Of a stretch of DNA of 64,000 nucleotides, positions 1 to 12,100 are shown piece after piece. A program made the translations under genes and the position numbers. The stretch comes from Glandiceps talaboti. Lineage: Eukaryota > Hemichordata > Enteropneusta > Spengelidae. The stretch is taken from positions 987,501-1,051,500 of the forward strand of contig NC_135560.1 in NCBI RefSeq assembly GCF_964340395.1. Direction: 5' to 3'. The notes below the pieces were generated by a model. It had not been told where the DNA came from. It searched no databases and saw only the letters and a list, made by a program, of their open reading frames with translations. Positions within the stretch are counted from its first letter, which is position 1. Every line of letters starts with the position of its first letter.

Positions 1-1191
1 AATAGATCCATGAGCTATAGGCAAACTTGATAATTATGAATCAATTTGAAATGAAAATATAGTGCACTTGTTTTATTTTGTGTTCAACTTCATATTTATA
101 TTACTTTTTCAAAGCTTTTTTATCTTCAGGGGGTTTTCACTCAAAATTAATTGCAATAATTGTAACACTGGGTTTTTATTTTCTACCTTACTTTTTTAAG
201 AAAGCTTTCTATTGTTCTGACATCTGGAAAACTACACCGGCACAAACAAACCCAGCGTGGAGCCGCTCTGCATACAAAGTTCAGTTATTATGCCCTTGCC
301 TGCCCCAAAAAATCAGACATTTCCAAACTTCAATATAATATGGGACCCCCTCATGACCCAAAAGATGTCTCAAACTACTTCAATGCTGTCAAAATGATAA
401 AGTAACTCTTTGCATAATAACATTGTGAACGAAACAGCGAGAGTATGCTAAAAACTTTAGCAACGCGACTTGTCAAATGAGGCGTCTTATTCACAACTGA
501 CTGCCATGGTCTTAGTCTGTAGGTACAGTTACCCGTTTCAACATTTCGTGAAACATCGCTATTTTGACTGTTTTGAATGGCTTAAAGATACTTTTCAATA
601 TTTCTTAGTTCTTGTATGAAAAAATGATGAAAACTAAAGACAAGAAAACTCAAAATCAAAACTAACGTTATACAGCAAATTTGCAGTCAAAACGACAACA
701 TAAAGTCATGATTATTCTAACTCTGTAAACTTACCAGCCGATCAGGAATTTCGCTACTGTCCTTGCAATCTCAACTAATTTCCTTCCAACGATGTTTCTC
801 CCCACGAATGTTAATTTTCTCCTCGTTTTCCCGAATCTGGGCACGTTTCTTTCCAGTTAGCTTTTACCGTGATGTGGCACCACACATCGCTAAACCATAT
901 CACGTCGAGTCATCGACAAACTCCGACTACAACGTCACTACAACGTTGGAGAAATAGAGCACGCGCAGTCTACTTTGATATCGCACTGACCTCACACATT
1001 TATGGAAGGTTGTTTGGCTTTGAACACGAGGTCATTCTACATGCTATGCCATGTGTTAAAGTAAAATTATATTGAAAATAAGAACAAAAATAGTTTTTAA
1101 AAATAGTCCCCGTTGCAGCTAATATACCTTTAATGTAATTAATCACACAAAAATCAAATCATAATCATGATACAATGTAAATAAAACTCAC
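1..1191. other. UBA6 intron sequence after exon k
   Basis: No E1 exon or recognisable gene is seen here. Most is AT-rich. Positions 720-1010 are richer in CpG and contain a good minus-strand donor (CTG followed by GTAAGT, at about 735), which could be an unrelated first exon or old transposon sequence. No protein match is recognised. Confidence 0.5.
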
Positions 1192-1297
1192 CTATCCATA
1201 TATCTTCTAGCCTCCACATTGTCTAATGCATTCACTGCAATGTCCTGGCTTTCAAAAAATCTATCATTAAAGATTTTTTGTTCAGATTGAGGACACA
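1192..1297 (-). CDS. UBA6: UBA6 exon k
   Basis: The acceptor is TTTTTACTAG, the exon is 106 bp and the donor is GTGAGT. The product is (V)[19 protein letters not shown], then [15 protein letters not shown], ending with two bases (AG) of the next codon. ALDNVEAR is the highly conserved E1 motif whose Asp helps gate the adenylate site. The following family block (CLANLRPLLDSGT type) is not found in the remaining 1191 bases, so the gene continues below position 1. Confidence 0.95.
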
Positions 1298-1495
1298 CTA
1301 GTAAAAACAATGTAAATTATTAGAACTATACTATCAAGATCTATGAATGAATCCACAGCAAATGTAAAAACAGTTATCCTGAAAACCCATGACCAACTAT
1401 TTAATTGACTGTTTCCTAATTCATTTTTTGTGCAAGTCCCTGAAAAAAAATTGACAAAGAACATACTTACTGCTTGGCCTTAGCTTTAACAGGGG

Positions 1496-2770
1496 GCTCA
1501 TAGGAAGGATATAATGTACCATAAAGTGGGTCATAGGAGGGATACGACCTACCATAAAGTGGGTAATAGGGGGGATATGACCTACCATAAAGTGGGTAAT
1601 AGGGGGGATATGATCTACCATAAAGTGGGTAATAGGAGGGATATGACCTACCATAAAGTAGGTCATAGGAGGGATATGACCTACCATAAAGTGGGTAATA
1701 GGAGGGATATGACCTACCATAAAGTGGGTAATAGGAGGGATATGACCTACCATAAAGTGGGTAATAGGAGGGATATGACCTACCATAAAGTGGGTAATAG
1801 GAGGGATATGACCTACCATAAAGTGGGTAATAGGGGGGATATGACCTACCATAAAGTGGGTAAGAGGTGGATATGACCTACCATAAAGTGGTTAATAGGG
1901 AGGATATGACCTACCATAAAGTAGGTAATAGGAGGGATATGACCTACCATAAAGTGGGTAATAGGAAGGATATGACCTACCATAAAGTGGGTAATAGGGG
2001 GGATATGACCTACCATAAAGTGGGTAATATGGGGGATATGACCTACCATAAAGTGGGTAATATGGGGGATATGACCTACCATAAAGTAGGTAATAGGGGG
2101 GATATGACCTACCATAAAGTGGGTAATAGGGGGATATGACCTACCATAAAGTAGGTCATAGGAGGGATATGACCTACCATAAAGTGGGTAAGAGGTGGAT
2201 ATGACCTACCATAAAGTGGGTAATAGGAGGGATATGACCTACCATAAATTGGGTAATAGGAGGGATACGACCTACCATAAAGTGGGTAATAGGAGGGATA
2301 TGACCTACCATAAAGTGGGTAATAGGAGGGATATGACCTACCATAAAGTAGGTCATAGGAGGGATATGACCTACCATAAAGTAGGTCATAGGAGGGATAC
2401 GACCTACCATAAAGTGGGTAATAGGAGGGATATGACCTACCATAAAGTAGGTCATAGGAGGGATATGACCTACCATAAAATGGGTAATAGGAGGGATATG
2501 ACCTACCATAAAGTGGGTCATAGGAGGGATATGACCTACCATAAAGTAGGTCATAGGAGGGATATGACCTACCATAAAGTAGGTCATAGGAGGGATATGA
2601 CCTACCATAAAGTGGGTAATAGGAGGGATATGACCTACCATAAAGTGGGTCATAGGAAGGATACGACCTACCATAAAGTGGGTAATAGGAGGGATATGAC
2701 CTACCATAAAGTAGGTCATAGGAGGGATATGACCTACCATAAAGTAGGTCATAGGAGGGATATGACCTAC
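1496..2770. repeat. 33-bp minisatellite in intron 10
   Basis: About 38 head-to-tail copies fill nearly the whole intron. On the plus strand the unit is GACCTACCATAAAGTGGG then TAATAGGAGGGATAT, with variants (GTAGGTCATAGG, GGGGGG, an occasional deletion). On the gene strand each unit carries GGTAGGTCATATCC, the same sequence as the exon j donor. Because 33 is a multiple of three, both strands stay open for up to about 220 codons. These frames are artefacts. Confidence 0.97.
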
Positions 2771-2800
2771 CTTTATGCTGCATTGCCTCTATAGATAGTG
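2771..2800 (-). CDS. UBA6: UBA6 exon j, 30-nt microexon
   Basis: A strong pyrimidine tract ending TTTTTTGTAG is followed by 30 bases, then donor GTAGGT. Joined to the neighbours, the codons are (G)CA CTA TCT ATA GAG GCA ATG CAG CAT AAA (G), giving ALSIEAMQHK and then VCPQ from the next exon. The length fits the gap between INP and VCP in the family, where the equivalent stretch is also ten residues. The donor is the first of many copies in the adjoining 33-bp array. A shorter 18-nt choice using an internal TAG was considered, but it would leave the protein four residues short. Confidence 0.88.
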
Positions 2801-2961
2801 CTACAAAAAAGAAAAGAAAAGTAAAATTTTGATAAAGTGGTCTAACACAGTGCAGAACATTGAATGTACTTCTAACAACCGTACAGTTTATCCCTCAATA
2901 AAAACATTGCTGGTTGTCAGTGGGCGTACCATTATCTCAAGTGCCTCTTACTACTGTAGTG

Positions 2962-3326
2962 TGGGTTCAAACCCATCCAGTATTGGTTGGCTTAGAATCC
3001 AACCAGTATTGGTTGGCTTGGAATCCAACCACTATTGGTTGGCTTGGACCCATCCAGTATTGGTTGGCTTGGAATCCATCCAGTATTGGTTGGCTTGGAA
3101 CCCATCCAGTATTGGTTGGCTTGGAATCCATCCAGTATTGGTTGGCTTGGAATCCAACCAGTATTGGTTGACTTGAACCCATCCAGTATTGGTTGGCTTG
3201 GAACCCATCCAGTATTGGTTGACATGAACCAAGCCAGTATTGGTTGGCTTGGAACTAACCCAGTATTGGTTGACTTGAACCAACCCAGTATCGGTTGGCT
3301 TGGAACACACCCAGTATTGGTTGTGT
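2962..3326. repeat. 26-bp minisatellite in intron 9
   Basis: About 14 copies of a unit of the form CCAGTATTGGTTGGCTTGGA followed by ACCCAT. Copies at the high-coordinate end diverge (TTGACTTGAACCAACC). The rest of the 1249-bp intron, 3327-4049, is ordinary AT-rich sequence in which I see nothing else. Confidence 0.95.
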
Positions 3327-4049
3327 TAGATGAGCCAAAAATTGATAGTTATTTTAAACAATATACTAAATTTCAAAAAATACAAGGCATTTATGTAGTC
3401 AGAAAAATTCTCTTCTATTGAAGTTTAATGTTCACTATAAAAAGCTGACAACTAAAGCATCAACAACATCAAGTATTTTAGCAATAAGTGGTCACATAGC
3501 CAAGATATAGACTATGACTACCATGGACGGCCTCAATAAAGTATACTGATGAACACTATCTAAACAGTATCTTTATATGATGGTCAATAAAAAAAGTGGG
3601 AACAAGAGTTGTCAAAGCTAGTAAGTTCATTTCCAGGGCATTCATCAGTGGTGACAGGAATTTTTAGAAGTGAATATACCAGAACTTTGAAGAAATTGTC
3701 CTCAAAGTGCTGTTTGTATTTCCTTAGCTGGCAGCCTAGTAGTATGCAACTGTTGGAGGGATAGTGAGAAGTTGACATCATCGAATTAACCTTGGTCCCA
3801 AAATGTATTCTATACATCTAGTGCAATGCATTTACTTCAGCTAAAATTCAATTTTTTTATTTGACGACATTTAGATATTTGTAGGGGTACAGAGCAGATT
3901 CCATTAAAAGTATGAGAACTAAAATGGTTCAACCAGCTACCCCTATCCCCAAACTTAAGGAATTAAGGTTTTTTATCCAACAATGAACCATTGACCTTGG
4001 CCCTAAAATTGTGCACCTTTAGCCAAATGAGAAAGAAAGCTATCCTTAC

Positions 4050-4098
4050 CTGGATTGATTTGAAGAACAGACTCTGCTGCTGTTGATGACTTTGGCTT
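4050..4098 (-). CDS. UBA6: UBA6 exon i
   Basis: The acceptor is ATTGTACAG, the exon is 49 bp and the donor is GTAAGG. The product is KPKSSTAAESVLQINP plus one base (phase 1). It follows RPRHIQ directly to give HIQKPKS, where the lysine before S is the conserved ATP-contacting lysine. The intron before it is the shortest in the window (346 bp) and contains only CA and CAA microsatellites. Confidence 0.95.
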
Positions 4099-4211
4099 CT
4101 GTACAATAAGAAGGAAAATGTCAGACACAGAGATCATAATCAGAAAATAGCTCAAATTGAATAAAGTAAGTACAAATATTAACTTTACTTGCTCTGACTT
4201 TGGCAATTTTA

Positions 4212-4428
4212 TTTGACTTATCACATGCATAAATATATAAATAAATATACATACACGCACACATACCCACCCCCCACACACACACGACTGCTGTGTTCTA
4301 GGCAAGCTTAGATTACCTTGACTACGTACCTTTACAAGTTACTATAAGTAGTACTTAGACCTACACATATTAGTAGTCAGTCACACACACACACACACAC
4401 ACTCCAACAACAACAACAACAACAACAA
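4212..4428. repeat. CA and CAA microsatellites in intron 8
   Basis: There are short CA-rich runs around 4248-4287, a (CA)n run at about 4382-4402 and a (CAA)n run at about 4406-4428. They lie in the 346-bp intron between exons h and i and just beyond. Part of the first run overlaps the acceptor-side region but not an exon. Confidence 0.8.
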
Positions 4429-4444
4429 ATAAACAAAGACTCAC

Positions 4445-4522
4445 TTGTATATGCCGAGGTCTGAATAAAAACTGTCTATTTAGATTAGATTTCTCAATTA
4501 AATCATTGTCAGTAATAGTAAT
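4445..4522 (-). CDS. UBA6: UBA6 exon h (ATP/Mg site)
   Basis: The acceptor is TCTGTTACAG, the exon is 78 bp (exactly 26 codons) and the donor is GTGAGT. The product is ITITDNDLIEKSNLNRQFLF then RPRHIQ. The D in DND and the R in SNLNRQFLFR are the conserved residues that contact ATP and magnesium in E1 adenylation domains. Both sides are phase 0. It lies 18 kb from the previous exon, so only the sequence match and phase link the two, but the fit is exact. Confidence 0.96.
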
Positions 4523-5189
4523 CTGTAACAGAAAGTGAATGAAAGGTTACATATAAAGTAAGAAGTGACAGAAACACATTCAGAACTAGTAGTAGTAGTA
4601 CATAGTGTCAGAGGTGCCGTATGGCTGTAAGTTTAGGGTGGTCGAAATTCATTTATAGAGGTCATGGTTGTGTGGAGATAAACAAGCGACCTATCAGTCA
4701 GAATAGCTCTGCTGGGTTTTTTTTATTTTATTTTTTATTTTGGTGACATGTAGAAGTGGGCCAGTTCTTCAGCTCTTCACTATGCAGTTTTGTTTTAGTG
4801 ATGTAATAAAAATAAAAGTGGTTAGTGGTTTCATATGATGTCTCACTATAAAACACATTTTACACAGAAGTTGGTAATGTATTGTACTTTTATACCATAG
4901 TCACCATTTTATAACAAAAATCTGCTGTTTTAAAAAATTGCACAAAATCTAAGAAAAAAAATGACTGGGAAATGCACACAAGAAAAAGAAAAAAAGAGGA
5001 TTTTGAGGTTTGCGATAAATAATTCTAGTGTCTTACAGCTTTAACCCTGGAAAATTTTAATGATGAATGAAATAAACTAGGGATCAAAAATAATTTGAGG
5101 CAATTTCAATTTCAATTTTCTAACAAATTTACCAAGTCAACAACATTCAACTTGTACTAGTTGTAGTAGATATATATAGGGAAGAAATG
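4523..5189. other. Intron 7 sequence without recognised features
   Basis: AT-rich intronic sequence with poly-A/T stretches. No exon, repeat family or RNA gene is recognised. Confidence 0.5.
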
Positions 5190-5706
5190 TATTAATCGCC
5201 ATCTTAGTTTCTGTACGGCGACATTCCCAAGTACCCGGAAGAGAGTCATTCTCAGCCATACGTTACAGTGGTAACACTCGTTCATGTTCGATTACCTTTC
5301 ACATAGAAAACACAACGAAATGGTTGAAGTGATCTTTTTTTTTAAATTTCTTTTCATCACAACAACAAAATCTGCGTGATCAAAAGTGTTGTAAACTAAA
5401 CCAGAAAGAATTATCGGACTGGCTAAACTTCCCGATGAACTGGAGTAAGGTCCAAGTCCAAGTAAGCCTCGATAGTACGTGAGAAAATCGTCTCAAACTA
5501 GCGATACAACTTTCAAAATATAACTTGACATGTCTTCATTTGTTAGAGTTATACAATTCAAGACGGGTTTTCACTCGAAAACAACAATTCTGTGAATAAT
5601 GTTACCACTGTAAGGTATGGCTGACAACGACTTGCTTCCGGGTACGTCCTTGTGCATCCGGGTACTTGGGATTGTCGCCGTACGGAAACTAAGATGGCGA
5701 TTAATA
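5190..5706. mobile_element. Inverted-repeat element (MITE-like)
   Basis: The sequence from TATTAATCGCCATCTTAG at 5190 onward is repeated in inverted orientation ending at 5706. The two arms are about 100 bp each and include TACGGCGACA, CCCAAGTACCCGGA and ACAGTGGTAACA. One arm has a short insertion or duplication (a second CCGGGTAC). Both ends carry TTAA inside TATTAAT, so a TTAA or TA target duplication is possible. No open frame for a transposase is present. Confidence 0.75.
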
Positions 5707-5914
5707 GCTCGCGCAGCGGCAGCGAAGCTGCCGCGTAGCGGCTCAATGACTAGTATGCATGGGCGTTGTATATACTATGCGAAAAAAATTGGTGGTTCTC
5801 CCAGGGATACATTGCGGCGCGCAGTGACTACGCATGCACCTTCCATATACTACGTGCATTCTTCACGCGCTACCGTATCATCGTATAGCATAGGCGACAT
5901 AACATCACCATGCA

Positions 5915-6305
5915 TTGAAATATTGTAACAGCAGGCCTGTTGGCACGATTATCGTAACATTGTAACGAGTATCGAGGCATCACTGTACCTCAAGGAGAAA
6001 TTGTTACACTATTTGGAAGTTTGATGCACGGCGGTACGCAATACGACCACTGATGACATAGCGCAGTTTAATTTCCAGGTTGTGGAAGTGTGGTTTTGAC
6101 ATTTATATTGTCGATAATTGATTTTTTTTACATGTTCTAAAAAGAACAACTACTTTCCTATGTTTGCTGGTACAGTAACATTCCTAAATCATCGAGTTGA
6201 ATTGAGAAATAGTGATGTTCGGCAACATAGTTATAGTTATTTAAAACACAAAAAAAGCCACCTTTTTGTGAAATTTGTAAAACTTTCCAGTCCATATTAA
6301 GGAAA
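5915..6305 (+). mobile_element. Diverged copy of the 21312-22600 transposon interior
   Basis: Segments match the reverse complement of the element at 21312-22600. They include GATTATCGTAACA then GAGTATC, AATTTCC then GGTTGTGGAAGT, ACATGTTCTAAAA and GTACAGTAACATTC, in the same order and similar spacing. Terminal inverted repeats are not recognisable, so the borders are approximate. The sequence from here to 7150 is otherwise unassigned. Confidence 0.75.
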
Positions 6306-7150
6306 CTACTAGGGTAGTATGAGCAAAAAACCGGGTCGAGGTTTCAGGGCCTCAAGTATGTGTCCCGAATTCGTCGGAAAATTGGTATTCCTAAATGTAA
6401 TTCCAAAATTTGTGTTGCTGGTACGAAAGAGGAGATGTCAGTTGAGGTTTAGGCGTTTACAGTATCTAAAATGGTGGACTCTAAATTTGAAGTTTACAAC
6501 CCTGTTTCGAACAAACGCTTGTCATTTGGGCACACAATGCGTAGAATTATGACTATAGCACATATTACATTGCTTGTTTGACGTCAATAGTGTCTTTTGA
6601 AAAGTGGCAGTTTACTTAAAGTCTCCTGGTCTGATTTCCAATATGGCGTCGGCCATAATACTCATTAACATATTCATTTTTTTTTCAAATTACAAAAAAA
6701 TCATCAAAAATAGAAAAGAAGACGTGCTGACTTGAAATTAACAAATCTAAGTAAGCTACCCTCTGTGCATCAACACACCAGATATCAAAGCAATCTGGCA
6801 AAATGGCAAAATGGCACAGATCAACTTGGCATGAACAAATCTGAATAGCCTCCCCCCAGGGAACATGCACACCAAATATCGAAGTATTCTGGTTGTTACT
6901 TTCAGAGAAGATGATGAAAATATAACAATTTGACAGACACCTATGACTAACTCTACTATCTATACCTCTTATACCAATCTATACCTAAAGCTACGCTTTC
7001 AGCTTTCGGTGACAGCGGAGCTAAAAAAGATGTATTTACGGTAATGTAAATTTTACCTAAGGGTTGGGACACAATTGGTATATCAAAGGATCATGGTAGC
7101 TGTCGCACGAAGTTGCAAATGAAAAAGTTCACTTTTCTTGCTTAGTCAAT
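6306..7150. other. Unassigned intron 7 sequence
   Basis: No exon is found. Around 6745-6900 two degenerate segments resemble each other (CATCAACACACCAGATATC and CATGCACACCAAATATCG, both followed by a CTGG context), suggesting an old short tandem repeat. Nothing else is recognised. Confidence 0.4.
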
Positions 7151-7153
7151 TAA

Positions 7154-8950
7154 ACGCCTTCACCACCATTGGCCTCATGGGATTGTTTGTTCTCCACCAA
7201 CCCCCTCACTAACATAAGGTGAGAGTGAGTGTTATGTAATCAAATTGATATAAAAATACTTAGAGTTGCTTATTTTTGAAAAATAAGGTATGATTTGAAT
7301 GAAAAATAAATTTTCTACATCATACTAGCAAATACATACATTCAAATGCCACACACAGAACCGAAATATGGATTAAAGTAATAAAATATTAATAAAACAA
7401 ACATAGGTTGTTTATTTATTGCCATTTACATTGTAAACGATGTTAGGGAAGACAGATTTTGCTTCAGTGATGTTGAAATTTTACACTGAAAGACGAACAT
7501 AAACAAGTCATTGAGAATGACATAGTCCCCGCTATGATTGGGTTTTAAGGAATTATCACTACTCTGATCACGCAACAACACTTGTGAACCTAAATCAAAC
7601 AGACTTAGATATGTTGTGTCTGCTTGTTGGACATGGAACATGCCTACAACAATAAAGGATGGGTCGGGTATTGGGGATCGTATCACGACGAAAATGGATA
7701 TGCACATGTATGTTATAGAACACTGTCCTAATACCAACTTTAAATGAGATCTGTTCAAGCATGTCTGAGTTATGGCTTTGGACATGGAAAATTCACAAAC
7801 AAAATGGCTGCCAGGCGGCCATATTGGATCGTATCACAACAACAATGAATATGCACATGTACGTCATAGAACACTATCCTAATACCAACTTTGAATGAGA
7901 TCTGTTCAAGCATGTCTGAGTTATGGCTTTGGACATGGAAAATTCACAAACAAAATGGTTGCTAGGCAGCCATATTGGATTGTATCATGACAACAATGAA
8001 TATGCACATGTATGTCATAGAACACTATCCTAATACCAACTTTGAATGAGATCTGTTCAAGCATGTCTGAGTTAAGGCTTTAGACAGGGAAAATTTGCAA
8101 ACAAAATGGCTGCTAGGCGGCCATATTGGATCGTATCATGAAACAAATTGATGTGAATATGTATGCCATTGTATGTTGCCCCTGTACCAAGTTTGAAAAA
8201 AATCGGTCAAGGCATCTCCAAGAAATGGCTGCGGACGGACGGACGAACGGACGGACGGACGGACGGACGGACGGACACACGGACAGACGGAATACAATTC
8301 ACCCGGTGGGGACTAAAAATTTGATCGGAAAATCGCTGTATCGTGCATAACCCGTTTCCTCCACTGGCCTCTACACACTGAGCCAGTACAAATACAAGTC
8401 ATTATTGAGCCGTAACAAAAAGAAATAAAACCAAAGTAATCCATTATATAGACAATAATAACCCCCAAAATGTTAGCATGGGCTTTGGTATGGGTCACAA
8501 GATTGCCTGCATTCAAAAATTCAAATATAAACTGCCATCGGCAACTTACAAGGACTTAGCAGGAATTTGATGCTTACACACAAATACAATGTGTTCCCAT
8601 ATAGCTAAATACATGTATTCAACGATGTATTTCGAGTCAAGTTCAGTCGAAATATCCAAAGATGGTAACATAATTTATATCGTACACCATGTTACAGGAG
8701 GCATTAATTACTTCTGCCATGTTGAAATTCGATTTTGTGAGTGAAAAACACACGTAAAATTATGATCGCTCGTCATTAGGATTGTACTCCAGATACCATT
8801 CACTGTCTCTCATTCAAAACGGCAGTATAGAAAAACAAGGTTAATAAGCATGTGTGGAACTATTTATGTCAGCAATTTTTGCAGAAACAGCTGCCGTTAA
8901 ACTGTGTAATGGCAAGGTAGGTGAATGAACTTTGGTGTTCCTACAATTGA
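7154..8950. mobile_element. piggyBac-like element, old copy, interrupted
   Basis: This is the inverted homologue of the 58492-60108 element. Shared stretches include CTCATGGGATTGTTTG, TCTCCACCA, GTGAGAGTGAGTGTTATG, CTTAGAGTTGCTTATTT and GAGCCGTAACAAAAAG. The left end has TTAA at 7150-7153, then a degenerate ACGCCTTCACCACC. Sequence matching 59280-59820 is absent, another element is inserted at about 7498-8314, and the right terminus is missing or unrecognisable. Confidence 0.8.
7498..8314. mobile_element. TAGTCCCC-ended element with 151-bp internal repeats, copy 1
   Basis: It is nested in the older piggyBac-like copy. It starts near CATTGAGAATGACATAGTCC and ends GTGGGGACTA. Inside are about three tandem 151-bp units, each containing ATGCACATGTA, GAATGAGATCTGTTCAAGC, GGCTTTGGACATGG and ACAAAATGGCTGC. 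They are followed by a unique segment and a GGAC tetranucleotide run (about 8232-8277). A second full copy lies at 57159-58133. No transposase frame is present. A 119-codon minus-strand frame is only the repeat. Confidence 0.82.
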
Positions 8951-9197
8951 GTCAGACCAGACACTCTGTAGGTGTTCGCCTTATTAAGATATCTCAAAAA
9001 CCAATCATCTAAAGGTCATACACAAAGCATTCTGGGTAATGACATTTTAACCGTGTGGGGCACTCTATAGAATGTAGCAACAATAATGTTAGAAACCATG
9101 AATTTGGGAGAAAACTTTAGTTCAAGAACGCCAATTGGGGGCATTGAATATTTAATATAACAGCTACCTGCTACCCTCTACCATCCAACTGCTAGTC
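8951..9197. other. Short unassigned segment before the array
   Basis: Unique-looking sequence. Its last 50 bases (CTACCTGCTACCC, CTACCATCC) already resemble degenerate units of the following tandem array. Confidence 0.4.
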
Positions 9198-12100
9198 CTA
9201 TCCTATATACTAACACCATGCCATCATACCTACTATCACCAAATCATCCTATATACAAACACCCAGTCATCCTATATACTAACACCCAGTCACCCTATAT
9301 ACAAACACCCAGTCATCCTATATACTAACACCCAGTTATCCTATATACTAACACCCAGTCATCATATACAAACACCAAGTTATCCTATATACAAACACCC
9401 AGTTATCATATATACAAACACCCAGTCATCCTATATACTAACACCCAGTCATCCTATATACTAACACCCAGTCATCCTATATACTAACACCCAGTCATCC
9501 TATATACTAACACCCAGTTATCCTATATACTAACACCCAGTCATCCTATATACTAACACCCAGTCATCCTATATACAAACACCCAGTCATCCTATATACT
9601 AACACCCAGTCATCCTATATACAAACACCCAGTTATCCTATATACTAACACCCAGTTATCCTATATACTAACACCCAGTCATCTAGATACTAACACCCAG
9701 TCATCCTATATACAAACACCCAGTCATCCTATATACTAACACCCAGTCATCCTATATACTAACACCCAGTTATCCTATATACAAACACCCAGTTATCATA
9801 TATACAAACACCCAGTCATCCTATATACTAACACCCAGTCATCCTATATACTAACACCCTGTCATCATATATACTAACACCCAGTCATCCTATATACAAA
9901 CACCCAGTCATCCTAAATACAAACATCAAGTCATCCTATATACAAACACCCAGTCACCCTATATAATAACACCCAGTCATCCTATATACTAACACCCAGT
10001 TATCCTATATACAAACACCCAGTTATCATATATACAAACATCCAGTCATCCTATATACTAACACCCAGTCATTCTATATACAAACACCCAGTCAACCTAT
10101 ATACAAACACCCAGTCATCCTATATACAAACATCCAGTCATCCTATATACAAACATCCAGTCATCCTATATACAAACATCCAGTCATCCTATATACAAAC
10201 ATCCAGTCATCCTATATACAAACATCCAGTCATCCTATATACAAACACCCAGTCATCCTATATACCAACATCCAGTCATCCTATATACCGACACCCAGTC
10301 ACCCTATATACTAACACCCTGTCATCATATATACAAACACCCAGTCATCATATATACAAACATCCAGTTATCCTATATACTAACACCCTGTCATCCTATA
10401 TACAAACATCCAGTTATCCTATATACTAACACCCTGTCATCATATATACAAACATCCAGTCATCCTATATACAAACATCCAGTCATCCTATATACAAACA
10501 TCCAGTCATCCTATATACAAACATCCAGTCACCCTATATACTAACATCCTGTCATCCTATATACAAACACCCAGTCATCCTATATACTAACACCCTGTCA
10601 TCATATATACTAACACCCAGTCATCCTATATACAAACACCCAGTCATACTATATACTAACACCCAGTCATCCTATAAACAAACACCCAGTCATCCTATAT
10701 ACAAACATCCAGTCATCCTATATACAAACATCCAGTCATCCAATATACAAACACCCAGTCACCCTATATACTAACACCCAGTCATCCTATATACAAACAT
10801 CCAGTCATCCTATATACCGACACCCAGTCACCCTATATACTAACACCCTGTCATCATATATACAAACACCCAGTCATCATATATACTAACACCCTGTCAT
10901 CCTATATACAAACATCCAGTTATCCTATATACTAACACCCTGTCATCATATATACAAACATCCAGTCATCCTATATACAAACATCCAGTCATCCTATATA
11001 CAAACATCCAGTCATCCTATATACAAACATCCAGTCACCCTATATACTAACATCCTGTCATCCTATATACAAACACCCAGTCATCCTTTATACTAACACC
11101 CAGTCATCCTATATACCAACATCCAGTCATACTATATACAAACATCCAGTCATCCTATATACAAACATCCAGTCATCCTATATACAAACATCCAGTCACC
11201 CTATATACTAACATCCTGTCATCCTATATACAAACACCCAGTCATCCTATATACAAACACCCAGTCACCCTATATACAAACATCCAGTCATCCTATATAC
11301 AAACACCCAGTCATCATATATACTAACACCCAGTCATCCTATATACTAACACCCAGTTATCCTATATACTAACACCCAGTCATCCTATATACTAACACCC
11401 AGTCATCCTATATACTAACACCCTGTCATCCTATATACAAACATCCAGTCATCCTATATACAAACATCCAGTCATCCTATATACAAACATCCAGTCATCC
11501 TATATACAAACATCCAGTCATCCTATATACAAACATCCAGTCATCCTATATACAAACATCCAGTCACCCTATATACTAACATCCAGTCATCCTATATACA
11601 AACACCCAGTCATCCTATATACTAACACCCTGTCATCATATATACTAACACCCTGTCATCATATATACTAACACCCAGTCATCCTATATACAAACACCCA
11701 GTCATACTATATACTAACACCCAGTCATCCTATAAACAAACACCCAGTCATCCTATATACAAACATCCAGTCATTCTATATACAAACATCCAGTCATCCA
11801 ATATACAAACACCCAGTCACCCTATATACTAACACCCAGTCATCCTATATACAAACATCCAGTCATCCTATCTACTAACACCCAGTCGTCCTATAAAGTA
11901 ACACCCAGTCATCCTATAAACAAACACCCAGTCATACTAACATCCATTCATCCTATATACAAACACCCAGTCATCATATATACAAACATCCAGTCATCCT
12001 ATATACAAACATCCAGTCATCCTATATACAAACACCCAGTCATCCTATATACAAACACCCAGTCATCCTATATACAAACACCCAGTCATCCAATATACAA

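Noticed and set aside
1465-1500. Alternative exon ending GCCAAGCA before GTAAGT as the link between exons i and k
   Set aside because: Its reading frame does not give the expected residues, and it lacks a pyrimidine tract and acceptor. The 30-nt exon at 2771-2800 fits both length and sequence.
2109-2783. 224-codon minus-strand frame of GRSYPSYDPLY repeats
   Set aside because: It is the 33-bp minisatellite read in a frame without stops. The opposite strand and the other frames are equally open and it lies in an intron of a well-supported gene.
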